This document shows positions 45,038 through 53,917 of a DNA stretch of 64,000 bases, piece by piece. The notes beneath the pieces are model-generated. The model was not told the DNA's origin. It ran no database searches and saw only the letters and a list, made by a program, of their open reading frames with translations. The first letter of the stretch is position 1. The number at the start of each line of letters is the position of its first letter. Origin of the DNA: Psychrobacter sp. UBA3483 (GTDB lineage: Bacteria > Pseudomonadota > Gammaproteobacteria > Pseudomonadales > Moraxellaceae); NCBI RefSeq assembly GCF_002377905.1, contig NZ_DFQS01000021.1, positions 1-64,000 on the forward strand, in the 5' to 3' direction. A program made the position numbers and the translations under genes.

Positions 45038-46483
45038 CTATCTGATTTCTTCCACGCGCTCGGATCTATCGTACTCTGACCAAGTGGTGGCATTGATGTC
45101 TTTTTCATCAAACACCACCACATGCTCTAAGATAGGCAAGATACCAATTTGCGAGCCAATCTCATGGTTATGATGACTGGCAACTAACGACAGTACGGTT
45201 TGACCGTCAGACAGTTGCAAGCGATATAGATAGTTTGCCCCGCGGAATACACGTCCGACGACCAAGGCCGTTTGCGCACTTTCATCGTCATGGACGATAT
45301 CATCAGGACGTACCAATACTTTAATCGGTGTGCCGTTTGGATAGTCGTACTCGCAATACAGCGGCTGCCCTGATTCATCATAGACTTCCATGCGCCGGTA
45401 AATATCACCAAGCGCGGTTTCGACATGACCTTCTTTGATGATGCCGTCTATCATTGCCCCCTCGCCGACAAACTCAGCGACAAACGGGCTGACTGGCTCA
45501 TGATATAGCTCACTTGGCGTCGCCCACTGGACCAATTTACCTTTATCCATAACCCCGACTTTATCCGCTAAAGCAAAGGCTTCGTTTTGATCATGGGTGA
45601 CCAAAATAGCGGTGGTATTGGTACGTTTAAGGATATCACGAACATTCATCGCCAGTGACTCACGTAGCACTACATCTAAGTTAGAAAACGGTTCATCAAG
45701 TAGCAAGAGTTTAGGCTTTGGTGCCAATGCGCGGGCTAATGCCACCCGCTGCTGCTGACCACCCGATAGCTCACTAGGACGTTTATCGGCATGTTCCGTC
45801 AATTCGACAAGTGCTAGCATTTCTTTAATACGCGCTTTTTTATCGGCCGCTGACCATTTATTAAGACCGAAAGCGATATTTTTTGCCACGCTTAAATGGC
45901 CAAATAACGCATAATCTTGAAAGACCATGCCCATACCGCGCTTTGCTGGCGCGACCGCAAATTTGGTGCGCGTTGTCTGCTCGGTGAGACGCTGATTGTT
46001 TAAGAAAATTTTACCGCCACGACTCTGCTCCAACCCAGCAATTGCCCTTAACGCCGTGGTTTTACCGCAACCGCTATAACCTAAAAAACAGCCAATTTCA
46101 CCTTGCTTTAAATCTAGCGATAAGCCATTAACAATAATCGTATCGTCATAGCCAACGATTAACTCTTGTACGCTAAAATAAGCGCTCCTGTTGTTACTAA
46201 AGGCGTTAATCGTATCATTATCTTGCAAATGGCTTTGTTCTGCTGCTTTTTGATTTAAGACAGTCTGATTTATAACGCTTTGACTTAAAGTGCTTTGATT
46301 TAAAGCATCTTGTGTTGATGCGCCTTGAGGTAAGCTTTTATCCACTTGCAGCTTTGCTACCTGAGCTTTGGTTAATAGCGTTGTCGGTGGTTTTTTCACA
46401 TGCTCTGGTCTTGGCTTTCCGCTTATCTTCACGGATTTAGGCGCTGCTGGATTGGTTGAATCGTTCATCAAGTCAGTATACAT
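45038..46483 (-). CDS. fbpC: Ferric iron ABC transporter ATP-binding protein
   Basis: This is the ATPase of an FbpABC-type iron importer. It has Walker A GYSGCGKT (135-142), the signature LSGGQQQRVALARAL, and Walker B LLLLDEPFSNLD. The C-terminal regulatory TOBE-like domain (about 350-480) follows. About 100 residues precede the ABC domain and are not found in the usual 350-residue FbpC. They are Gln/Asn/Ser-rich, with a five-residue periodicity at 60-88. No strong ribosome-binding site marks the start; ATG 46468 is also possible. It is the last gene of fbpA-fbpB-fbpC. Confidence 0.9.
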   Translation of the reverse strand: MYTDLMNDSTNPAAPKSVKISGKPRPEHVKKPPTTLLTKAQVAKLQVDKSLPQGASTQDALNQSTLSQSVINQTVLNQKAAEQSHLQDNDTINAFSNNRSAYFSVQELIVGYDDTIIVNGLSLDLKQGEIGCFLGYSGCGKTTALRAIAGLEQSRGGKIFLNNQRLTEQTTRTKFAVAPAKRGMGMVFQDYALFGHLSVAKNIAFGLNKWSAADKKARIKEMLALVELTEHADKRPSELSGGQQQRVALARALAPKPKLLLLDEPFSNLDVVLRESLAMNVRDILKRTNTTAILVTHDQNEAFALADKVGVMDKGKLVQWATPSELYHEPVSPFVAEFVGEGAMIDGIIKEGHVETALGDIYRRMEVYDESGQPLYCEYDYPNGTPIKVLVRPDDIVHDDESAQTALVVGRVFRGANYLYRLQLSDGQTVLSLVASHHNHEIGSQIGILPILEHVVVFDEKDINATTWSEYDRSERVEEIR

Positions 46484-46579
46484 AGACGGTACCAGTAAGC
46501 TATTAGTGAATAAAACCTTTCATTGACGCGGTTTTTAATATGGCTCTTTATTAATGTTGTTCTTTAATGAGAGACGCGC

Positions 46580-48262
46580 TTAACTTTGCTTATCGCTTTG
46601 ACGCAGCAATATCCAAACAGGGATAAGACCAACCAGCACAATCAACAAACTGGGCAAGGCGGCGCGTCCCCACATGCCTTCGCTGGTCATCTCAAACACC
46701 CGTACTGCCAGCGTATCCCAGCCTTGTCGCCGCGTCATCAAGGTAATCGGCATCTCTTTCATGACTTCGACAAAGCCCATTAATAATCCAGTCAATACCC
46801 CGGGGCTAAGTACAGGCAGCATTACTTGCCGCCAACGCTGATACGGGCTATCACTGAGTAATTTCGCTGCCGCTTCTTGATTGACGGTCAAGCGCTGTAA
46901 CTGACGGTCGACCGGCTGAAAGCTTACCGTCATAAAACGCGTCGACAAGGCCAGCAGCATCACAATCACACTACCGGATAAAAACTGTGTTGAAGTAATA
47001 CCAAAAGCAATGAGCTGGTTATCAAGCCATGCAATCGGAATAAATATCCCAACCGCCAATACCGTACCCGGCACCACATAACCCAAGTTGGCTAAGGTAG
47101 TCATGAGTTTGGTCGATTTATCCGGATATTGACGCTTGACCCACGCAATAATAACCGCCAAAAATGCGATAAATATGGTAGTCATACTGGCAATCATAAG
47201 GCTATTGGTGACAAAATCAATATAACGCGCATCAAAGTCTTGCTGGAAATTTAAAGCGGTCCAATAAAGCAGCTGCAAAAATGGAATCAAAAACGCTATC
47301 AAAAACACCAGCATACAAAGTAGCGCCATGCCCCACTGCGCAGGTTTACTGGCTTCAAAGCGCTGACTACTACCCTGCGACACCGTATTACCGCGCTTGG
47401 CTTGCCAATATTGCTCAAACAAGACGACGATAAAAACCACGCCGATTAATAACGCGGCCAACTGCGCGGCAGTGGTTAGGCTAAAAAATCCAAACCATGC
47501 TTTATAAATTGCCGTGGTAAAAGTATCGACATTAAAGACCGATACTGCGCCAAAATCTGCCAGCGTCTCCATGCTAGCAAGCAGCAAACCACCAATAATC
47601 CACGGCAATGCTTGTGGTAATGCCAGCCGAAAAAACACCTTACTACGACTTAAGCCAAGCATTTGCCCCGCTTCAATCGCGCGCCTGCCTTGCGATAAAA
47701 ACGCTTGGCGTGCCAGCAAATAGACATAAGGATAAAATGCCAACGACAATACCAAACCTGCGCCCCACACATTACGTACCGAGGGAATAGCGGTGGTAAA
47801 ACCAAACTCCCTTAACGCCGTTTGCAGTGGTCCACTAAAGTCAACGATACCGACAGTGACGAATGCTAAAACATAAGCGGGCATCGCTAATGGCAGCATC
47901 AGCGCCCAGGCAAAAAACCGCTGTCCCGGGAAGCGGTACATACTGGTCACCCACGCAAGTGCTGTTCCGATAATGCCAGAAATCAGTGTCACCATCAGCA
48001 ATAAAATGACGGTGTTTTTTAACACTTGCGGCAATACATATTGACGCATGTGCGTCCAAATATCAGCGACCGGCTGCGTCCATGATAATAGTACGATTAA
48101 AATCGGTACGAGCATAAACAACGAAATCAGTCCTAAGACTGATTTCGAGATAATACGTTTGCGGACGACATGGTCTTGACTGATAGACGGGCTATTATTG
48201 TCGTTATTAGCTTTATTGACAGTATTGTCTTGTTTAGCAGACGCTTCTGGCATTGTTATCAT
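46580..48262 (-). CDS. fbpB: Ferric iron ABC transporter permease
   Basis: A 560-residue permease with about 12 membrane helices in two homologous halves, each with the EAA-type loop (AGQMLGLSRSKVFFRLALPQ and AAAKLLSDSPYQRWRQVMLP). It is the fused FbpB form that builds the channel for periplasmic Fe(III). The polar 35-residue start is Asn/Asp-rich. It lies 96 bases after fbpA with an intercistronic hairpin, and 96 bases before fbpC. Confidence 0.93.
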   Translation of the reverse strand: MITMPEASAKQDNTVNKANNDNNSPSISQDHVVRKRIISKSVLGLISLFMLVPILIVLLSWTQPVADIWTHMRQYVLPQVLKNTVILLLMVTLISGIIGTALAWVTSMYRFPGQRFFAWALMLPLAMPAYVLAFVTVGIVDFSGPLQTALREFGFTTAIPSVRNVWGAGLVLSLAFYPYVYLLARQAFLSQGRRAIEAGQMLGLSRSKVFFRLALPQALPWIIGGLLLASMETLADFGAVSVFNVDTFTTAIYKAWFGFFSLTTAAQLAALLIGVVFIVVLFEQYWQAKRGNTVSQGSSQRFEASKPAQWGMALLCMLVFLIAFLIPFLQLLYWTALNFQQDFDARYIDFVTNSLMIASMTTIFIAFLAVIIAWVKRQYPDKSTKLMTTLANLGYVVPGTVLAVGIFIPIAWLDNQLIAFGITSTQFLSGSVIVMLLALSTRFMTVSFQPVDRQLQRLTVNQEAAAKLLSDSPYQRWRQVMLPVLSPGVLTGLLMGFVEVMKEMPITLMTRRQGWDTLAVRVFEMTSEGMWGRAALPSLLIVLVGLIPVWILLRQSDKQS

Positions 48263-48292
48263 AAGTTGTTACCGTGTCATACGCATAATGAC

Positions 48293-48327
48293 GCGATTAG
48301 ATGCTAGATGACTAAACATCTAATCGC
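48293..48327 (-). other. Intercistronic hairpin between fbpA and fbpB
   Basis: GCGATTAGATG (48293-48303) and CATCTAATCGC (48317-48327) form a perfect 11-bp stem with a 13-base loop. On the minus strand no T-run follows, so it is not a classical terminator. Such hairpins after a binding-protein gene can protect the upstream mRNA and lower permease expression. Confidence 0.7.
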
Positions 48328-48359
48328 TAAAAACCAACCGCTTAGCGACTGACAGTCTG

Positions 48360-49499
48360 TTATTTATAACCCGCTTTATCCATCATTTGAATGGCTTGGG
48401 TTTGTAGCTCACCAAACTTCTGCACGCTGATACTGTCTTGTTTGAACGGACCCCAAGATCTGAGTAGCTCTGACTCATCGATACCTACTTTTACAGGATA
48501 CTCTTTATCAGAACTGGCATAAAGACCTTGCGCCTCATCAGAAGATAACCACTCCATCAATTTAAGCGCGCCATCTGGATTATCTGAGTTAGCGATAACC
48601 CCAGCGCCAGAGATGTTGACATGAGTACCAGTCGTACCTTGGTTCGCCCAAAATATTTTTACAGGGAAATTTGGTTTTTCATCAAGCAGGCGACCATAGT
48701 AATAGCTGTTAGCAATACCCACTTCACACTGACCAGCGGCAATTGCCTCTAACATACTGGTATCATCACTAAAGACGTCCGTTGCTAAGTTAGCTACCCA
48801 ACCACGAATAATTTCTTCTGTTTTTTCTTCGCCCAGATTTTCCATCATGCTTGCAACCAATGATTGGTTATAAACAGCTTTTGATGAACGCAGACAAAGT
48901 TTGCCTTTCCATTTTGGATCGGCCAAATCTGCATAAGTAGATAGTTGGTCAGCACTAACTTTGCTTGGATCATAAAAAATTGTACGCGCGCGCAAAGACA
49001 GACCTGTCCACTGACCTTTTGGGTCACGGTATTTAGCAGGAACATTGGTTTCTAAGATGGTAGAAGACACAGGCTGCAATAAGCCTTGCTCTGCTGCTTG
49101 CCATAAGTTACCCGCGTCAACGGTTAATAACATATCCGCAGGCGTATTTTTACCTTCCGCTTGCAGACGCGCCATCAATGGGCCGGTTTTATCGGTGACC
49201 AGCTCAATTTTAACGCCTGTTTTTTCGGTATATTTATCCAATAACGGTTTAATCAACTGCTCATTACGTGATGAGTAAATCGTAACCGTTTGCCCACCAG
49301 CGGCCGTTGCGTCATCATTTTTCGCCACTTCTTGCTCAGTGCCAGATTGTTCAGCAGTGGTTGTAGTGTCAGCATCTACGTTTTCTTCTGGCGTCGATGA
49401 GTTACTACAGCCCGCAAGACCCAACATCATGCCAAATACAGCAACGGGTAAAGTAAGCTTACTAGAAGATAGATTTGCACTGATAGCAGTTAATGACAT
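48360..49499 (-). CDS. fbpA: Ferric iron ABC transporter substrate-binding lipoprotein
   Basis: FbpA-family protein that captures Fe(III) in the periplasm. From ATG 49499 it is 379 residues, with a signal peptide ending in GLAGC, so it is probably lipid-anchored. The binding-protein fold starts with GGQTVTIYSSRNEQLIKPLL, and a tyrosine cluster (NSYYYGRLL) provides the likely iron ligands. ATG 49511 is the in-frame alternative; 49499 follows a GGGGA site. A Fur box and -10 hexamer lie 105-136 bases upstream, indicating repression by iron. fbpB and fbpC follow. Confidence 0.92.
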   Translation of the reverse strand: MSLTAISANLSSSKLTLPVAVFGMMLGLAGCSNSSTPEENVDADTTTTAEQSGTEQEVAKNDDATAAGGQTVTIYSSRNEQLIKPLLDKYTEKTGVKIELVTDKTGPLMARLQAEGKNTPADMLLTVDAGNLWQAAEQGLLQPVSSTILETNVPAKYRDPKGQWTGLSLRARTIFYDPSKVSADQLSTYADLADPKWKGKLCLRSSKAVYNQSLVASMMENLGEEKTEEIIRGWVANLATDVFSDDTSMLEAIAAGQCEVGIANSYYYGRLLDEKPNFPVKIFWANQGTTGTHVNISGAGVIANSDNPDGALKLMEWLSSDEAQGLYASSDKEYPVKVGIDESELLRSWGPFKQDSISVQKFGELQTQAIQMMDKAGYK

Positions 49500-49604
49500 G
49501 GCATTCCCCATAATGGTGCTACGGATAAGTGAGATAAGACGACATTAAAATCATTCATAAATGATTGAATAGCGGGATTGATAAGACCTTAATGTCTAAG
49601 ACAC

Positions 49605-49635
49605 ATTATACTAATAGAAATGAGATTAATTATCA
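49605..49635 (-). promoter_or_regulatory. Fur box and -10 of fbpABC
   Basis: TGAGATTAATTATCA (49621-49635) matches the 7-1-7 Fur consensus TGATAAT-N-ATTATCA in 12 of 14 positions. A minus-strand TATAAT lies at 49610-49605. The box overlaps the -35 region, ideal for repression by Fe-Fur. Confidence 0.75.
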
Positions 49636-49736
49636 ATACATTTATCTGAGCCTGCTATACCAGTAATATGTCCTTAATTTTTAAAATGATAGAAATATCT
49701 TATGCATCTGTCTGATGCTTAATTCTGACTTTCTAC

Positions 49737-50495
49737 TTAATCCTGACCATTTAGCAACCACTGTCCTAAAATGACGTTGACCGCCGCTTCGGTGCGTAAG
49801 ATGCGTGGCCCTATATTGACCGCCATACAACCTTGCTTGGCAAGTAAATCAATCTCATAATCAATCCAGCCGCCTTCTGCGCCGATAAAAACCATACTTG
49901 GCAGTGCTGAGTTATGAAGGGGTTCAGTATTTTCTAGCTTTTGCATATATTGGGCAAAAGACAGCGCACTATAAGGATGAGCAACGATAGCGCGATTGGT
50001 CATTAAGCTTGCAAGCTCATCTTCGACAAAGGGTTTAAAGCGTTTTTGTAGGCTAATGCGCGGCGCAATTGTGTCCACGCCTTGTTGCAGCCCTTCTAAT
50101 ACAAATTCGTCAAGGCGAGCTAGCATTGGACTTTGCCAATAGCTTTTTTGCGTGCGGTAGCTGTTGATAAGGATGATATCGTTGACGCCAAGCGCCGTCA
50201 TATCCATGATTAAACGGCGCAATACTTTTGGCCTTGGCAATGCCAACACCACTGTAAGATTAAGCTTCGCTGGCGGATTTATGGTTAGCTGTATATCACT
50301 TAGTTGAATACTATCGGAGGTAATGGCTTTAATGATAGCGCTGCCAAGCTGACCACCAAGCTGACCAATTTTCAACCTATCGCCTACCTTGGCAGTTAAT
50401 ACTTTATTCACATGAGCAATTTGCGCCAAATCATTGATATAGGCGGACGCATTATCATGTTGAAAGTTGGTCGCTGGCAATAATATACAGTTCAT
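49737..50495 (-). CDS. rsmE: 16S rRNA m3U1498 methyltransferase
   Basis: RsmE methylates N3 of U1498 in 16S rRNA, a SPOUT-fold enzyme. The 252-residue protein shows the typical LPRPKVLRRLIMDMTALGV, an IGAEGGWIDYEIDLL substrate/SAM loop and the knot segment NIGPRILRTEAAVNVILGQW. It lies 20 bases downstream of waaA, so it is very likely co-transcribed with it. The fbpA Fur box begins about 100 bases beyond its stop. Confidence 0.95.
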   Translation of the reverse strand: MNCILLPATNFQHDNASAYINDLAQIAHVNKVLTAKVGDRLKIGQLGGQLGSAIIKAITSDSIQLSDIQLTINPPAKLNLTVVLALPRPKVLRRLIMDMTALGVNDIILINSYRTQKSYWQSPMLARLDEFVLEGLQQGVDTIAPRISLQKRFKPFVEDELASLMTNRAIVAHPYSALSFAQYMQKLENTEPLHNSALPSMVFIGAEGGWIDYEIDLLAKQGCMAVNIGPRILRTEAAVNVILGQWLLNGQD

Positions 50496-50515
50496 AGCGT
50501 CACTTATATCCGCTG

Positions 50516-52120
50516 TTAATTCACGTCTTGGCTCAGGTCTTTCTCAAAAGATGATTTAGCGTATTGTTCAATAATACCTTCAATCATCGATAGCTGCCGA
50601 TGCAAGACCGCTTGCTGTTGCTCGGTCATTGATGCACCTGCTCGCCCTGCCTGTTTTGCTAAGGTTAAATGGCTCAGCCAATACTTTAGCTGCTGATAAA
50701 GAAGATTGTAATCATCTTCTGAAGAAGATTGTTTGCTCTCAGAGCGATGCGGCTGTAATAGCGGCTGAGATGCTTGATTATTAGCACTAATCGCGCTATA
50801 AAACGCATTGTTTGGCTGATATAACGCCCCAACGCTAGCAAGCTTATCAACCACGCTTTGGCAAGATTGGGTATAACTGCCCATCAATACCGGCGTTGCC
50901 ACACTTGCCGGCTCAACGGGGTTATGTCCGCCAATATCGACCAATGAGCCGCCTACCAATGCCACATCCGCAAGCGCATACCAGCGCATCAACTCACCCA
51001 TACTATCAGCCAGATAGACTTGAGTATCTGCACTGATGGCATCCTCAGCACTACGCCGAGCCATCGTTAATCCTGACTTTTCAATCAGTTCTGCTACGTC
51101 ATCAAAACGCTCTGGATGCCTCGGCACGATAATCAGTAAGGTATTGGCTAACAAAGGGTTAGATAGGATTTGCTGCTGCCATGACAATACCGTCTCTTCC
51201 TCGCCACTATGGGTGCTTGCTGCCACCCAAATCGGGCGACCTGTGACGCCTAAATCTAAGTCCAGGTCCAAGTCCAAGTCTGCGCCATCGTTTACTATTT
51301 CAGCTTTTTTGGCACCACTATCATCATTCAGCTTCGGGGTATTAATGACCCATTTCAGCGAGCCTGCCACGCGGATTTGCGCGCTATGAGCGCCCAATTG
51401 CCGAAAACGTTTTGCCGATTCGTTATCTTGCGCAATAATCAAACTTAGGTTTTTCATCATACTGGCACTGACCGCGCCAATTTTTTGATAGCTTTTAAAA
51501 GAAGACGCCGACAGCCGTCCATTGACCAAAACACTTGGAATATGATGCTCTGACAGTTTGGTCAAGGTATTCGCCCAAAGCTCGGTTTCTACAAACAGGG
51601 CGGCGACGGGTTGTACATGTGCCAAAAATGTCTCAATCACCGCAGGGCTGTCAACAGGAACATAACTATGACTCAGACGACCTTGAGAAATATCATCGGC
51701 GAAACGACTGGCACCGCGCGCATATCCTGTCTGCGTGGTATTGGTCAACCATATCTGATAGCCTTTTGCTAATAGCGCATCCAGCAAGGGCGCGACGGTA
51801 TTGGTCTCGCCCAAAGACACCGCATGGCACCAGATGACCTTTTTACCATTGCACTCTTTATGATTGCCATTTTCGATGGCAGTCACATTAGATTTAATAT
51901 TTGCATGAGGCACGGGCGGCGCAGGATAGCGCTTACCAAAACGCTGCTGCACTTCTTGCTGATAATTATCACGCTTATGCGAGCGACGCCATACTTGCAG
52001 ACGATAGAGCGGTTTTAGCAAACCAATCGTCACCTGATAATAAACAGGTGGCTTATAAACGGCTCGGCTTGGCTGAGTCGACTTATCAGAAGAGGGTAAG
52101 GAGCTGTCAGAAGATGGCAT
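50516..52120 (-). CDS. waaA: 3-deoxy-D-manno-octulosonic acid transferase
   Basis: WaaA (KdtA) attaches Kdo to lipid IVA on the inner face of the membrane. It has an N-terminal amphipathic segment, the GT-B start WCHAVSLGETNTVAPLLDAL with the catalytic Glu, and a C-terminal nucleotide-binding DVALVGGSLVDIGGHNPVEP. At 534 residues it exceeds the usual 420. Extra material includes an Asp-Leu repeat at about 281-290 encoded by a hexanucleotide repeat, and an Asn/Gln/Ser-rich stretch near 445-475. rsmE follows in the same transcript. Confidence 0.94.
   Translation of the reverse strand: MPSSDSSLPSSDKSTQPSRAVYKPPVYYQVTIGLLKPLYRLQVWRRSHKRDNYQQEVQQRFGKRYPAPPVPHANIKSNVTAIENGNHKECNGKKVIWCHAVSLGETNTVAPLLDALLAKGYQIWLTNTTQTGYARGASRFADDISQGRLSHSYVPVDSPAVIETFLAHVQPVAALFVETELWANTLTKLSEHHIPSVLVNGRLSASSFKSYQKIGAVSASMMKNLSLIIAQDNESAKRFRQLGAHSAQIRVAGSLKWVINTPKLNDDSGAKKAEIVNDGADLDLDLDLDLGVTGRPIWVAASTHSGEEETVLSWQQQILSNPLLANTLLIIVPRHPERFDDVAELIEKSGLTMARRSAEDAISADTQVYLADSMGELMRWYALADVALVGGSLVDIGGHNPVEPASVATPVLMGSYTQSCQSVVDKLASVGALYQPNNAFYSAISANNQASQPLLQPHRSESKQSSSEDDYNLLYQQLKYWLSHLTLAKQAGRAGASMTEQQQAVLHRQLSMIEGIIEQYAKSSFEKDLSQDVN
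51251..51280 (-). repeat. Hexanucleotide tandem repeat in waaA
   Basis: Five imperfect 6-base units (CAAGTC-like on the plus strand) encode the alternating Asp-Leu tract of WaaA. The unit is a multiple of three, so slippage would change the tract length but not the frame. Confidence 0.85.
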
Positions 52121-52293
52121 GAAGAAGCCCAGATTAGTAATGGATCGGACGATAGGAGGTGACGTTATAAAATGACAATAAGAAATGCCAATAAAAAACG
52201 CGCCAATTCTACCTGAATTTAATGCTAAACAATACTTTTAAAGCACTCGCTATCAGAAACAAAGATTTAAAAGCCAGAATTTGACATAGACAG

Positions 52294-53769
52294 CTAGACA
52301 ATAATGAAAATTAATATAGCGACGACAATAATTACCGCAAACAATAGCTGATAACGTTTAAGGCTATGCTGCTCTTGCTTTTGTGTACTAATCAACGCCT
52401 GCGCTTGCTGCCATTGACTGACCAAACTGGCCGCTTCTGCATGACCGTTTTCGGCCGCTTGCTCAAGCCAATATTTGCCATTGGTCATATCTTGCGGTAC
52501 GCCAAAGCCTTGATAGTAGAGCTTACTTAATAATCGCTGGGCACGGCTGTCGTTTTTGCTCGCTGCTTGCTTCACCCATTCAGCGCCCGCTTCCATGCCA
52601 GTCACTTTATCCGTACTTATTCCTTCGCCAAGTAGCTCATACATCGCCAAACGTAGCATCGCCGCGCTATTACCTGCATGGGCCGCGTCTTGCAGTTTTA
52701 ACAGAGCTTGCTGCTTTGCTGTCAAATGCTGCTGTGAAAAGGCAACTTGCGCGCGCGGTTTCTCTTGCTTAGCAATGTGCTGCTCAAATTGATCCAAGAC
52801 TTTACGGGCTTGCTCGTATTTTATCTTGCCAGCGCTTTGTGCAACGTCTATTTCGTCAAGCTCTTTCAGTAAATGGGTAAAAAATTCTGGGGTTGGCGCA
52901 TGCTTTATCACTGGTTTGATTGCTGGCTTTAGCTCTGTCTGTTTTAAATTTACTTGTACAGATTCTGCTGCTGTAGTTGGTGTAGTAGTGCTTTCTAATG
53001 AAGCGTTCGATAAATTAGGCTTTGTTGATACTGCCTCTGTTTGAGCGATTTCAGGTGTTGTTTGCAGCTCGTTATCAGCATTACTATTAACACGATTTGT
53101 ATAAATGTCTTGTCTGTTATGCTGCGTCACACTTACTTGAGTCACGTTTTTATCAGCAGATTGTGCGTTATCTAAGGGTAATGTATGGCTACTACCAATA
53201 GCGTTTGGCAGTCTTGCACTCACTGCTTGGTATAGTCCACTTGCCACCTGACCGCCTTGCACCGCTTGAAACGCTCTATCAATGTGACCAAACAGCCGCA
53301 GCCCTATTGGCTCTAAGGCAAAAAATAGTGAAGCCGTCGCGTTAGACTGATTATTAACCTCACTATCATCGCGATAGACCACGGCCATATGCTGATAAAA
53401 GTCATCGGTCAGCAGCGGCAAGGTAGGATAGCGCTTACGTAGCTCAAACTCACCGAACCAATGTGGCGTATTTTGCCATTGCTGTGCCAATACGCGCCCG
53501 GCATAAAACGCCAAAAACACCATAAAATTACGATAGCGCTCATCTATTAATAGCGCCGCCTCATCCCACGTGTCCGACTTAACCATGTCGCGGCGTATCT
53601 GCGACAACAAGGTGTCTATACGCTGTAAACTTGCCAGCGATTCATCGAGTGTGCAGTGATACAATTCAGCTTCATAAGCCATGCCCCCAGCGACAGGACG
53701 GCCAGCTAAGAAATCTTGCCAATAGCCTGCTGCGATATAATCAAGGGGCGTTAAGGGCGATGCAGACAT
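52294..53769 (-). CDS. Sel1-repeat protein with a C-terminal membrane anchor
   Basis: The 491-residue protein has a helical N-terminal domain (about 1-190), a Gln/Thr/Asn-rich linker (about 195-290), then at least two Sel1 (TPR-like) repeats (AAMLRLAMYELLGEGIS and RAQRLLSKLYYQGFGVPQ, plus NGHAEAASLVSQW). It ends in a single hydrophobic helix (LLFAVIIVVAILIFIIV) that is its last feature, so it is probably tail-anchored in the inner membrane with the repeats in the cytoplasm. Sel1 proteins scaffold complexes. The partner and role are unknown. Confidence 0.82.
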   Translation of the reverse strand: MSASPLTPLDYIAAGYWQDFLAGRPVAGGMAYEAELYHCTLDESLASLQRIDTLLSQIRRDMVKSDTWDEAALLIDERYRNFMVFLAFYAGRVLAQQWQNTPHWFGEFELRKRYPTLPLLTDDFYQHMAVVYRDDSEVNNQSNATASLFFALEPIGLRLFGHIDRAFQAVQGGQVASGLYQAVSARLPNAIGSSHTLPLDNAQSADKNVTQVSVTQHNRQDIYTNRVNSNADNELQTTPEIAQTEAVSTKPNLSNASLESTTTPTTAAESVQVNLKQTELKPAIKPVIKHAPTPEFFTHLLKELDEIDVAQSAGKIKYEQARKVLDQFEQHIAKQEKPRAQVAFSQQHLTAKQQALLKLQDAAHAGNSAAMLRLAMYELLGEGISTDKVTGMEAGAEWVKQAASKNDSRAQRLLSKLYYQGFGVPQDMTNGKYWLEQAAENGHAEAASLVSQWQQAQALISTQKQEQHSLKRYQLLFAVIIVVAILIFIIV

Positions 53770-53917
53770 AAGGCGAGCCTATCCTTTAAAAATCGAGCTT
53801 TTCGAAAACCAACGTTAATTAGCGTTGCACTTGGTGTGTTAATCTAAGTTTCAAATAATAATAAAAATGCAATGGTAATAAAAATAAGTAGTTTACCTTA
53901 ACCTAAAATCAAAAGCG

